A DNA stretch of 10,277 nucleotides, taken from SZUA-430 sp044375275 (GTDB lineage Bacteria; Pseudomonadota; Alphaproteobacteria; Micropepsales; Micropepsaceae). Under the pieces are notes generated by a model that worked only from the letters and a program-made list of their open reading frames with translations, ran no database searches and was not told the origin of the DNA. The position numbers and the translations under genes were made by a program. The DNA lies in contig JBILMZ010000123.1 of assembly GCA_044375275.1 (NCBI GenBank), forward strand, positions 1-10,277. The letters run 5' to 3'. The stretch's first letter is position 1. Each line of letters begins with the position of its first letter. Shown piece after piece: positions 1 through 7,523 of the stretch.

Positions 1-417
1 GATTGAGCCGTTGCGCACCAGCCGCTTGCGCAGTGCGTGGGCGTTGGTGAGGTTGCCGTTGTGGGCGATCGCGATGCCGCCATTGGCGACGTCGGCGAAG
101 AAGGGCTGTATGTTGCGGTTGAGCGAGCCGCCCGTCGTCGAGTAGCGGACATGCCCGATGGCCATCGGGCCCTTGAGCTTGTCGAGCGGGCCACCGACCG
201 AGAACTGGTCTCCCACCAGGCCTTCGCGCCGCTCCATGTAAAAGCGATCGCCGTCATAGCTGATGATTCCCGAGGCTTCCTGTCCCCGGTGCTGCAGGGC
301 GTGGAGCCCGAGGGCTACGAAGGCTGCCGCTTCGGGCTTGCCCCAAATGCCAAAAATCCCGCACTCCTCGCGAAGCTTGTCGTCCGCGAAGGGGTTGGTG
401 GAGATGTCATCGGTCAT
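1..417 (-). CDS. purF: Amidophosphoribosyltransferase, N-terminal part (cut by window edge)
   Basis: This enzyme makes 5-phosphoribosylamine from PRPP and glutamine, the first committed step of purine synthesis in the cytoplasm. Only the first 139 codons are present, and the frame is open to base 1. They cover most of the N-terminal Ntn-type glutaminase domain. The predicted nucleophile is Cys19 in REECGIFGIWG, followed by LQHRGQEASG, the GHVRYSTTG block near residues 93-101 and the AHNGNLTNA block. Cys19 sits behind an 18-residue leader ending in Glu-Glu. This fits a self-cleaved propeptide as in the Bacillus-type enzyme, unlike E. coli PurF, where only Met is removed. The ATG shares one base with the cvpA stop (TAATG), so translation is probably coupled. 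The phosphoribosyltransferase domain lies outside the window. Identification is secure. Confidence 0.97.
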   Translation of the reverse strand, partial: MTDDISTNPFADDKLREECGIFGIWGKPEAAAFVALGLHALQHRGQEASGIISYDGDRFYMERREGLVGDQFSVGGPLDKLKGPMAIGHVRYSTTGGSLNRNIQPFFADVANGGIAIAHNGNLTNAHALRKRLVRNGSI

Positions 418-1139
418 TACGGTTTGTTGTGGGAGGATACCAGCTGGTCCAGGCTGCGCCGGTCTTCGTCGGCGTACCGTTTGCCCTTTTTGGTCGTCCC
501 GCCACCCTCGTTGTTCGCCTCACTCGATTTTGACACAGGCGCGGCTTTGGTGTCGCGCTTTGTCTGCTTGCTGTCAGCAGTTTTTGTTGTCACAGGGGGC
601 TTTTTCCCGGACGGCGCTTTCCTGTCAGTTTCTCCGGATACAGCGGCCTTGGCTGTGGATTTTCCGCCAAGGGACTTCAGAATGTCGGCGGTTCCCTTCA
701 CGACCGGCAGAAGACGCGCTTCCTTGAGCCATTTCGGGTGATTGTCCTGGGAGGCGAGTGACGAGAAAATCACATAGGCGAGGCCGACGACCAGAAGGCC
801 GCGCCCGAGTCCGAACACGAATCCCAAAGACTTGTCGAGCGGGCCGGCCCTCGATCCCTTGACCATCTCCGACAGGCGGAAGCTGATGAACGAGACGGGG
901 ATGAGGACGATGAAAAAGACCCCGATCAGCGCAAGGATGTCAGCCACAAAATTGGGTTGGATCAGGGAGCGTCCGAACGGCTTGGTGATGGGCCAGACAA
1001 AGACCGCAACGAGCGCTGCCATCAGCCATGCGCTGACGGACAGCGTTTCCTTCAGGAAGCCGCGGTGCCAGGCAATGACGCCGGAGATGAGCAATATCCC
1101 CAGCACCACAAAGTCGACGGTGGTAAGCGGAACGTTCAT
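417..1139 (-). CDS. cvpA: CvpA family inner-membrane protein
   Basis: This is a membrane protein of the CvpA (colicin V production) family, about 240 residues long. Family members are linked to envelope stress tolerance, but the biochemical role is unknown. Four hydrophobic segments are visible at roughly residues 8-24, 36-52, 66-88 and 105-127. The family pattern GxxxAWxRGFLKE is at 20-31, and a Gly-rich segment (GFVFGLGRGLL) is at 106-116. Residues about 158-220 form a Lys/Thr/Ser/Ala-rich, probably disordered tail. It ends in a more structured-looking stretch, YADEDRRSLDQLV. I chose the ATG at 1139 because MNVPLTTVDFVV looks like the normal family start. A TTG at 1151 would add four residues. 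The gene lies about 41 bp after radA and overlaps purF by one base. The cvpA-purF order is widespread and supports one operon. Confidence 0.93.
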   Translation of the reverse strand: MNVPLTTVDFVVLGILLISGVIAWHRGFLKETLSVSAWLMAALVAVFVWPITKPFGRSLIQPNFVADILALIGVFFIVLIPVSFISFRLSEMVKGSRAGPLDKSLGFVFGLGRGLLVVGLAYVIFSSLASQDNHPKWLKEARLLPVVKGTADILKSLGGKSTAKAAVSGETDRKAPSGKKPPVTTKTADSKQTKRDTKAAPVSKSSEANNEGGGTTKKGKRYADEDRRSLDQLVSSHNKP

Positions 1140-1180
1140 GGGCGCCTGCAAGTGGACAAACCTACAGTGCTCTCATTGGG

Positions 1181-2542
1181 TTAATGAATGGTTTTCAGTT
1201 GTGCGATCAACGCGGCGACCGAGGGGATCGGGGTGATTTCGAGGCCCTTGGGTGGCGTGGCGCCCGGCGGAACGAATGCCCGACGAAAGCCCAGTTTCTG
1301 GGCCTCCTTCAGTCGCAGGTCCATTTGCCCGACCGAACGGACTGTTCCGGACAAGCTGATTTCACCGAAGAAGACGCAGTCGTGCGGAATGACCACGCCC
1401 AGATGCGAGGAAACGAGCGCGCCTGCTGCCGCGAGGTCGGCCGCAGGTTCACCGATGCGCAGGCCGCCGGCGACATTGAGGTAGACGTCCTGCGCGGAGA
1501 TCCCGATTTCGGCGCGGGCATCGAGCACGGCGAGAACCATGGCCAGGCGCGGTGAGTCCCAGCCGACAACGGCGCGGCGTGGCGCGCCATAGGCAGCCTG
1601 AGCGACGAGCGCCTGGATTTCCACGAGCAGAGGACGGGTGCCTTCGACGCCGGCAAAGACGGCTGCTCCCGACGCCCGGGCCTCCTTCGGGCCCAGGAAC
1701 AGGGCAGAGGGGTTCAGCACTTCGGCAAGGCCAGTTTCCATCATTTCGAACACGCCGATCTCGTCGGTGGGACCGAAGCGGTTCTTGACGGCGCGCAGGA
1801 TGCGGAACTGGTGGCCGCGCTCGCCCTCGAAATAGAGGACGGCGTCGACCATATGTTCGACCACGCGCGGACCGGCGATCTGGCCATCCTTTGTCACGTG
1901 GCCCACAAGCAGCAGTGCGGTGCCGCGGCGTTTGGCAAAGCGGATGAGTTCCTGCGAGCACGCGCGAACCTGGCTGACGGTTCCTGGCGCGGCTTCGATC
2001 GAATCCGACCAGACGGTCTGGATCGAGTCGATCACGAGAACTGCGGGCGGCGTGCCGCTTTCCATCGTCGAGAGAATGTCGCGCAGGCTGGTTTCAGCGG
2101 CGAGGCGGACTTCCGACTTCTCCAGGCCGAGCCGGCGGGCACGCAGCCGCGTCTGGTCGATGCCTTCTTCGCCCGAGATGTAGACCGCCGTCTTCCCTGA
2201 ATTTGCAATAGCCGTCAGCGCCTGCATCAGCAGGGTGGACTTGCCGATGCCCGGATCGCCACCGATCAGCAGAGCCGAACCGGGTACCAGTCCGCCGCCG
2301 CAGACGCGATCGAACTCCGAGATACCGGTCAGGATGCGCGGCGGTGGTTCCGAGGAGCCCGCCACCGAAGCCAGTTCAATGATGCGTCCGCCGCGGCCTG
2401 AAGCCTTCGAGCCAGGGATCGCCGGTGCGTCGCTTTCTTCGGCAAGCGAGTTCCAGGAGGCGCAGCTTTCGCAGCGTCCGCTCCACTTGGGATAGGTCGC
2501 GCCGCAGGACTGGCAGACAAAGCGGGGAGTAGGGCGGGCCAT
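1181..2542 (-). CDS. radA: DNA repair protein RadA (Sms)
   Basis: RadA is a RecA-like hexameric ATPase that drives branch migration and processes recombination intermediates during DNA repair. All family parts are present in 453 residues, close to the usual 450-460. They are an N-terminal zinc finger (Cys10, Cys13, Cys24, Cys27), a Walker A GGDPGIGKST at 94-103, a Walker B VLVIDSIQTV at 168-177, the RadA-specific KNRFG motif at 253-257, and a C-terminal Lon-protease-like domain from about 275. The ATG at 2542 places the zinc finger at the expected distance from the N-terminus. No strong Shine-Dalgarno is visible. An 89-bp gap with a promoter-like sequence precedes it, and cvpA follows after about 41 bp. 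Nothing looks truncated. Confidence 0.97.
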   Translation of the reverse strand: MARPTPRFVCQSCGATYPKWSGRCESCASWNSLAEESDAPAIPGSKASGRGGRIIELASVAGSSEPPPRILTGISEFDRVCGGGLVPGSALLIGGDPGIGKSTLLMQALTAIANSGKTAVYISGEEGIDQTRLRARRLGLEKSEVRLAAETSLRDILSTMESGTPPAVLVIDSIQTVWSDSIEAAPGTVSQVRACSQELIRFAKRRGTALLLVGHVTKDGQIAGPRVVEHMVDAVLYFEGERGHQFRILRAVKNRFGPTDEIGVFEMMETGLAEVLNPSALFLGPKEARASGAAVFAGVEGTRPLLVEIQALVAQAAYGAPRRAVVGWDSPRLAMVLAVLDARAEIGISAQDVYLNVAGGLRIGEPAADLAAAGALVSSHLGVVIPHDCVFFGEISLSGTVRSVGQMDLRLKEAQKLGFRRAFVPPGATPPKGLEITPIPSVAALIAQLKTIH

Positions 2543-2591
2543 GATGGATGTTAACCTGGTGCGGGATTGGAAATGATGCGTGCCCTGTCAG

Positions 2592-2606
2592 GAACAAAAA
2601 TAGTAC
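2592..2606 (-). promoter_or_regulatory. Possible LexA (SOS) box upstream of radA
   Basis: Read on the minus strand, the sequence is GTAC-TATTTTT-GTTC. The established alphaproteobacterial LexA site is the direct repeat GTTC-N7-GTTC, so the spacing is exact and one base of the first half differs. It covers the proposed -10 element and the bases just after it, a position where a repressor would block transcription. A single imperfect site of this size can arise by chance. Confidence 0.3.
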
Positions 2607-2624
2607 GGAATTCGACAATGTCAA
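2597..2624 (-). promoter_or_regulatory. Sigma70-like promoter for radA
   Basis: On the minus strand a perfect TTGACA (2624 to 2619) is followed by a 16-bp spacer and TATTTT (2602 to 2597), which matches four of six -10 consensus bases. It lies in the only clear gap between the upstream GNAT gene and radA. It would give a 5' leader of roughly 45-50 nt and drive radA-cvpA-purF. The gap is AT-rich relative to its surroundings, as promoters often are. No start-site data are available. Confidence 0.5.
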
Positions 2625-2631
2625 TGATGGC

Positions 2632-3330
2632 TTATGGATTTTCGTGTGACTCCGGGGTTGTCCGCACAAGGACTGTCGCCATCACTTCGCAGCGCAGGAC
2701 AAAGCCCAGCGTCTCATACAGGCGGATGGCCGTTGTGTTTGAAGACACGGCGTGCAGCATGGGTGTCTTGCCCTGTTTCAGGACCTGCGTTGCGACGAGG
2801 CGTGACAGGAGGCCCGCATATCCGCGGCCCCGGAAATCCGGATGCGTGCAGACGCCGCTGACTTCGACGTAATCGTCGAAGCGGAGGCGCTCGCCGGCCA
2901 TCGCGACAAGTCTGCCGTCTTCGTGCGCGCCCCAGAACGGGCCGATCTCGCTGGTGCGTTCAAAGAAGGGGCCGGGTTGGGTGAGTGCGGCGAGTTCAAT
3001 CATCTCGCGCGCGTCGTGCGGCGTGAGCGGCCTGAAGCGGTGGTCTGGCTCAAGCGGCGTGACTTGCCGGGCGATCATCTGCACGCCGGGCAATGTCATG
3101 TGTGCGGCGGTTCCCGGCGGGAGTGGGCTGTTGCCCGCCTGAAGCAGCAGGATTGGCCCATCCGCGGGAACGAGGTCGGCGAGTGCGGCGAGGCTTTCAG
3201 CGCTGTCATCGGCGGCGGCTGCGAACATGCCGAACGGCGCCTGCATGCGCCGGGCGCGCGCGCTTCCCGACGAAATGTGTGCGAGGTGCGTGTCCAGCGC
3301 GTGCCAGATCGGGCGGTCGAGCGGGTTCAC
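2632..3330 (-). CDS. GNAT family N-acetyltransferase (FR47-like)
   Basis: This is a probable acetyl-CoA-dependent acetyltransferase of 232 residues with unknown substrate. The C-terminal half (about 98-225) carries the GNAT fold. The acetyl-CoA pyrophosphate loop is VCTHPDFRGRGYAG at 160-173, and the late motif LYETLGF at 204-210 is typical of the family. The N-terminal 95 residues (starting LDRPIWHALDTHLAH) match the layout of FR47-like proteins, in which a first, degenerate GNAT-like half precedes the active one. The start is a GTG at 3330, 23 bp after the mlaF stop; no ATG lies in frame between. The short gap suggests it is the last gene of the alr-mlaE-mlaF operon. It might act on a small molecule or an amino group of an envelope precursor, but nothing in the sequence decides this. 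Confidence 0.88.
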   Translation of the reverse strand: MNPLDRPIWHALDTHLAHISSGSARARRMQAPFGMFAAAADDSAESLAALADLVPADGPILLLQAGNSPLPPGTAAHMTLPGVQMIARQVTPLEPDHRFRPLTPHDAREMIELAALTQPGPFFERTSEIGPFWGAHEDGRLVAMAGERLRFDDYVEVSGVCTHPDFRGRGYAGLLSRLVATQVLKQGKTPMLHAVSSNTTAIRLYETLGFVLRCEVMATVLVRTTPESHENP

Positions 3331-3353
3331 GCGACGAAATCCGTGATCGGCAC

Positions 3354-4124
3354 CTAGCGTCCGATTTCCATCTTGATCGGGCCTTCGGCGCGGCCGTGGA
3401 TGAACTGGTCCACGTAAGGGTTGCCTGATTTGTCGATGTCTGCCTTGGTTCCGGTCCAGATGATCTTGCCCTTGTAGATCATCGCCACCTTGTCGGCGAT
3501 CTTGCGGGCGGAGGACATGTCGTGGGTGATCGACATCGTCGTCACGCCCAGGTCCTTCACGGTGTCGACGATCAGGTCGTTGATGACGTCGGACATGATG
3601 GGATCGAGACCCGTCGTCGGTTCGTCGAAGAAGATGATCTCGGGTTCGGCCGCGATGGCGCGGGCGAGGCCGACGCGCTTCTGCATGCCGCCTGAGAGTT
3701 CCGACGGCGAGAGTTCACCGACTTCGGGACCCAAGCCCACTTTCGCAAGCTTCTGGAGTGCGATGTCCTTGGCCTTCGTGCGGCTCATGCCGCGGCCCTG
3801 GATGAGCGCGAAGGCGACGTTTTCCCAGACCTTGAGCGAGTCGAAGAGGGCGGCGCCCTGGAAGAGCATGCCGAACTTGCGGTTCACGGCTTCGCGGGCA
3901 GAGCTGCCCATGCGCGTTGTTTCCTGGCCGTCGACCTTGATGGAGCCCTTGTCGGGCTTGATCAGGCCGAGGACGCTTTTGAGCATCACGGACTTGCCGG
4001 TGCCCGAGCCGCCAATGATGACGAGGGATTCCCCGGGGTTCACCGACAGGTCGATGCCGTCGAGGACAACCTTGGAGCCGAAGCGCTTGTGAACGCCGCT
4101 GAGTTGGATTTTGGGTGTCGTCAT
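3354..4124 (-). CDS. mlaF: MlaF-type ABC transporter ATPase
   Basis: This is the cytoplasmic ATPase of an MCE-type (Mla/Tgd) lipid transporter, which moves phospholipids between inner and outer membranes. Its 256 residues contain every ABC motif: Walker A GGSGTGKS at 38-45, Q-loop Gln89, signature LSGGMQKR at 143-150, Walker B IIFFDEP at 163-169 and switch His201. The unusual signature (GGMQKR rather than GGQQQR) and the C-terminal tail VDQFIHGRAEGPI are typical of MlaF and separate it from amino-acid importers. The ATG at 4124 lies 4 bp after the mlaE stop. The usual third partner, a membrane-anchored MCE-domain protein (MlaD), is not next door; a GNAT gene follows instead. The family call is firm. 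The lipid and direction of transport are not visible. Confidence 0.93.
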   Translation of the reverse strand: MTTPKIQLSGVHKRFGSKVVLDGIDLSVNPGESLVIIGGSGTGKSVMLKSVLGLIKPDKGSIKVDGQETTRMGSSAREAVNRKFGMLFQGAALFDSLKVWENVAFALIQGRGMSRTKAKDIALQKLAKVGLGPEVGELSPSELSGGMQKRVGLARAIAAEPEIIFFDEPTTGLDPIMSDVINDLIVDTVKDLGVTTMSITHDMSSARKIADKVAMIYKGKIIWTGTKADIDKSGNPYVDQFIHGRAEGPIKMEIGR

Positions 4125-4128
4125 GGCC

Positions 4129-4905
4129 CTACCGCTGGAAGAAGAGAGAGGTCATGAAGTAGTTCGCCGCAAGGATCAGGATCGCGGCCGACACGACGGC
4201 ATTCGTCGTTGCCGCGCCCACGCCCTGCGCGCCGCCCTTCGAGTTGTAGCCGTGGTAGCAGCCCATCAGCGCGATGATGAAGCCGAAGACAGCGGACTTC
4301 CAGAGACCTGACGTGACGTCGCCGATTTCAAGGAAGTCGACCGTGTTCTTGAGATACACCGCCGAATTGAAGTCCAGCGAATAGATGCCGACGACCCAGC
4401 CGCCCATGACACCGATCACGTCGGCGATGGCGACGAGGATCGGCATCGACAGCACGGCCGCGATCAGGCGCGGCGCGACGAGATACTTGAACGGATTTGT
4501 CGAGAGCGTGACGAGCGCGTCGATCTGCTCGGTCACGCGCATCGTGCCGAGCTCTGCGGCGATGGCTGCCGATACACGACCGGCCACCATGAGGCCCGCC
4601 ATGACGGGACCCAGTTCGCGGGTGATGCCCAGCACCACGATCTGCGGGACGAAGGCTTCGGCGCCGTAGCGGTTGCCGCCCATGAAAATCTGCAGGGCGA
4701 GGGCGCCTCCCGTGAAGAAGGCGGTGAGGCCCACGACTGGCAGGGAGAAGTAGCCGATCCGCAGCATCTGCTGCAGCACGAGCCGGAAATAGATGGGCGG
4801 CATGACGCACGCCGGGATGGCCTTCATCGCGAAGAGGAAGATGCGGCCGATCTCGCCGAACAGGGCGATGAAGAAGTGGCCGATCAGTGCGAGCGGATTG
4901 ATCAC
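4129..4905 (-). CDS. mlaE: MlaE-type ABC transporter permease
   Basis: This is the inner-membrane permease of the same MCE-type lipid transporter, 258 residues, the normal length. About five hydrophobic segments are visible. The family signature is complete: RELGPVMAGLMVAGR at 96-110 and AELGTMRVTEQIDAL at 117-131. A conserved Gly-rich late segment, GGAQGVGAATTNAVV, starts at 224. The amphipathic N-terminal stretch (residues 10-30) is also typical. The start is a GTG whose bases overlap the alr stop (GTGA, 4 nt), so translation is probably coupled to alr. MlaE and MlaF must assemble as a dimer of each. Together with alr this forms an envelope-related operon. Confidence 0.93.
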   Translation of the reverse strand: MINPLALIGHFFIALFGEIGRIFLFAMKAIPACVMPPIYFRLVLQQMLRIGYFSLPVVGLTAFFTGGALALQIFMGGNRYGAEAFVPQIVVLGITRELGPVMAGLMVAGRVSAAIAAELGTMRVTEQIDALVTLSTNPFKYLVAPRLIAAVLSMPILVAIADVIGVMGGWVVGIYSLDFNSAVYLKNTVDFLEIGDVTSGLWKSAVFGFIIALMGCYHGYNSKGGAQGVGAATTNAVVSAAILILAANYFMTSLFFQR

Positions 4906-5978
4906 AGATGTGTCCCTGTGTATTGGCGGATGACGCGCGGCCCGAGCCGCGTGAAGATTTCGTAGGCAAGCGTGCCGGCCGCGCGCGCGAGCTCATCGAC
5001 GGGCTGGTGCGGGCCGATGAATTCGACGAGCGTGCCGGGCTGCGCCATGGCAGGCGGGCACTCAGACACGTCCAGTGTAACCAGATCCATCGACACACGC
5101 CCCACAATCGGACACCTGATGCCATTCACGACGCCGTGTCCGCGATTGGACAGCGAACGCATCAGTCCGTCAGCATAGCCCATCGCCGCCACCGCCAGCC
5201 GGCGGGGCCCGCTGGCCACATAGGTAGCTCCGTAGCCAACGGTGTCCCCCCTGTCAATTGAACGGACCTGCAGGATGGGGGCGGTCAGGGTGGCGACGCC
5301 GCGCATCGGGTTCTCGGCCGATTTCCTTGGATTTCCGCCATAAAGGGCAATGCCCGGCCGTACCAAGTCCAGCGTGTAATCGGGCCCGAGGAAACAACCT
5401 CCAGAGGCAGACAGGCTGGTCCAGGAGTTCGGGAATCGCTTGGCGAGTGCCTTGAAGGTCAGGAGCTGCTCGCGGTTCTTGAGTTCGCCGGGGTCATCGG
5501 CGCAGGCCAGGTGGCTGAGGATGAGCGTGGGCCTGGCGAAATTGCTGGCGGTCTGCGCTTCCTCGACCGACAGCCCGAGGCGCGACATGCCGGAGTCGAT
5601 GTGCAGCGCATAGGGTGTCGGCAGCTTGCTGGCGAGCCAGGATTCCAGCTGCAGGAGGCTTGAAATCACAGGGGACAGCTTGTTGGCGGCGAACAGGTGG
5701 GCGTGGCCCGCGAAATAGCCGTTCAGCACGAAAATCGTTGCTTGCGGCAGGTTCTGCCGGAGGTCGATGGCTTCCTCGATATGGGCCACGAAGAAGGCCT
5801 TGCAGCCGGCGGCCGTCAGGGCGCGCGTCACGGCCTTGGCGCCCATGCCGTAGGCGTCGGCCTTCACGACCGCCGCTACTTCAGCCGGGGCGACCTGGGC
5901 CTGGATCAGCCGGAAATTCTCCGCGATCGCCATGAGGTCGATCGAGAGGACGGGCCGGGTTGGAGACGCCTGATTCAT
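4902..5978 (-). CDS. alr: Alanine racemase
   Basis: This PLP enzyme interconverts L- and D-alanine and supplies D-Ala for peptidoglycan. It has 358 residues from the ATG at 5978. The PLP lysine is Lys39 in VVKADAYGMG, the catalytic tyrosine is Tyr249 in VGYGATY, and the second-domain block GRVSMDLVTLDV is at 293-304. The substrate/PLP-region motifs GMSRLG (130-135) and LVRPGIALYGG are present. The N-terminal TIM barrel and C-terminal beta domain are both full length. Where the Geobacillus enzyme has a carbamylated lysine just before the DTG motif, this protein appears to have His126. The start at 5978 is preceded by GGGA; an upstream in-frame start at 6017 would add 13 residues unlike the family. 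It lies 75 bp after dnaB and overlaps mlaE by 4 nt. Confidence 0.96.
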   Translation of the reverse strand: MNQASPTRPVLSIDLMAIAENFRLIQAQVAPAEVAAVVKADAYGMGAKAVTRALTAAGCKAFFVAHIEEAIDLRQNLPQATIFVLNGYFAGHAHLFAANKLSPVISSLLQLESWLASKLPTPYALHIDSGMSRLGLSVEEAQTASNFARPTLILSHLACADDPGELKNREQLLTFKALAKRFPNSWTSLSASGGCFLGPDYTLDLVRPGIALYGGNPRKSAENPMRGVATLTAPILQVRSIDRGDTVGYGATYVASGPRRLAVAAMGYADGLMRSLSNRGHGVVNGIRCPIVGRVSMDLVTLDVSECPPAMAQPGTLVEFIGPHQPVDELARAAGTLAYEIFTRLGPRVIRQYTGTHL

Positions 5979-5982
5979 CACG

Positions 5983-5986
5983 TCCC
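5983..5986 (-). promoter_or_regulatory. alr: Ribosome binding site supporting the alr start
   Basis: GGGA on the minus strand ends 4 nt before the ATG at 5978. It is purine-rich and G-rich, somewhat closer to the start than ideal. It favours this ATG over the upstream in-frame alternative at 6017. Confidence 0.4.
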
Positions 5987-6053
5987 GCGCGTAGCACGAA
6001 ATTGACGCCAACTCCAATGCACAGCGTCACATCGTCCAGAAAGAAGCCCTGTT

Positions 6054-7523
6054 TCAATGGGTCTGGGCGGGCAGCGTGTCGTCCGGGGCCAGGTCGAAGA
6101 AGCGGGTGTACTGCTTCTCGAACTGCAGGGTGATCTTGGCGGTCGGACCGTGGCGGTGCTTTTCGACGAGGACGTCGGAGACGCCGTGGATGCGTTCCAG
6201 TTTTTCGCGCCACTTCTGGTACTCGATCGGATCGTCCATGGACGGTTCCTTGGTCTCGAGATAGTAGGCCTCGCGGAAGATGAACATGACGACGTCGGCG
6301 TCCTGCTCGATCGAACCGGATTCACGAAGGTCGGCGAGGACGGGGCGCTTGTCATCGCGGGCGTCGACGCCGCGCGACAGCTGCGAGAGGGCGATCAGTG
6401 GTACCGCGAGTTCCTTGGCAAGAGTCTTGAGGCCCTTCGTGATCTCCGTGATTTCCTGCACGCGGTTTTCATTCTTCTTGCCGCCCGTGCCGGTGAGCAG
6501 CTGGAGATAGTCGACCACGATCATGCCCAGACCGCCTGACCGCGCGAGGCGGCGGCAGCGGGCAGCGACCTGCGCAATCGAGAGGCCACCCGTGTCGTCG
6601 ATGAACATGGGCAGGCGCTCAAGCTCCGTCGACACGCGGATCAACGCCTGCATGTCGCGCTCTTCGATCTTGCCGCGGCGGATCTTGCTGCCTGACACTT
6701 CGGCCTGCTCGGCGACAATACGCGTGGCGAGCTGCTCGCCCGACATTTCGAGCGAGAAGAACGCGACCCGTGCGCCGCTCTGGCCTTCCGTACGCATCCA
6801 TTCACGTGCGGCGTGGAAGGCGATGTTGGTGGCGAGCGATGTCTTTCCCATGCCGGGACGGGCGGCAAGGATGATGAGGTCCGACTTCTGGAAGCCACCG
6901 AGCAGGTTGTCGAGGTCGCGGAAGCCTGTCGGCACACCGGTGATGTGCGAGGGCGACTGGTAGGCGCGTTCGGCTGCCTCGATGGCGCCGGACATGGCTG
7001 CCTTGAAGGTGCGGAAGCCGCCACCGAAGCGGGTCTTCTCGGCGATGGTGTAGAGCGCCTTTTCCGCTTCCTCGATCTGTTCGCCGGGCGACAGGTCAAT
7101 CGGCGGATCATAGGCGACGTTGACGATTTCCTCGCCCACGCGAATGAGTTCGCGGCGCTGCGCGAGGTCGAAGATCATGCGGCCGAAGTCGACCGCATTG
7201 ATGACCGTCGGCGCGAAGCGCACGATCTCGGCGAGATAGTCGGCGCCACCCACTTCCTTCATCGCTGCATCAAGCGCGAAGTAGGGCCGCAGCGTTACGG
7301 GCGACGCGAGCTGGCCCTTGCGGACCACGCGGCCGATCGCTTCGTAGATTCGCTGGTGCAGCGGTTCCTGGAAGTGCTCCGGCTGAAGGAAGCTGGACAC
7401 GCGTTCGAACGCATCGTTGTTGATCAGGATCGCGCCAAGCAATGCCTGTTCGGTTTCGATGTCGCACGGCGTGAGACGCAGGCGTTCAGGCTGATCGGGC
7501 TTGATGGGAGGAGCGAGTGTCAT
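6054..7523 (-). CDS. dnaB: Replicative DNA helicase DnaB
   Basis: DnaB is the hexameric 5'-3' helicase that unwinds DNA at the replication fork and recruits primase. It has 489 residues from the ATG at 7523. The N-terminal domain begins at the family motif IETEQALLGAIL (22-33) and runs to about residue 120. A linker leads to the RecA-like motor with Walker A ARPGMGKTS at 221-229 (Lys227), Walker B IVVDYLQL at 335-342, the LSQLSRGVDAR block at 379-389, RESGSIEQDAD at 400-410 and the C-terminal EKHRHGPTAK at 454-463. No intein interrupts the motor. An in-frame extension to 7640 exists, but it uses a GTG and has no family resemblance. The 5' gap of 167 bp suggests its own promoter; alr follows after 75 bp. 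The start is the least certain point. Confidence 0.96.
   Translation of the reverse strand: MTLAPPIKPDQPERLRLTPCDIETEQALLGAILINNDAFERVSSFLQPEHFQEPLHQRIYEAIGRVVRKGQLASPVTLRPYFALDAAMKEVGGADYLAEIVRFAPTVINAVDFGRMIFDLAQRRELIRVGEEIVNVAYDPPIDLSPGEQIEEAEKALYTIAEKTRFGGGFRTFKAAMSGAIEAAERAYQSPSHITGVPTGFRDLDNLLGGFQKSDLIILAARPGMGKTSLATNIAFHAAREWMRTEGQSGARVAFFSLEMSGEQLATRIVAEQAEVSGSKIRRGKIEERDMQALIRVSTELERLPMFIDDTGGLSIAQVAARCRRLARSGGLGMIVVDYLQLLTGTGGKKNENRVQEITEITKGLKTLAKELAVPLIALSQLSRGVDARDDKRPVLADLRESGSIEQDADVVMFIFREAYYLETKEPSMDDPIEYQKWREKLERIHGVSDVLVEKHRHGPTAKITLQFEKQYTRFFDLAPDDTLPAQTH

Noticed and set aside
65..251. Two GCGATCGC palindromes (65-72 and 244-251)
   Set aside because: Both fall in purF codons in GC-rich DNA; two copies are not enough to claim a repeat family.
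37..741. Plus-strand open frame of 234 codons opposite purF and cvpA
   Set aside because: The minus strand encodes unmistakable PurF and CvpA; the translated product on the plus strand has no family features.
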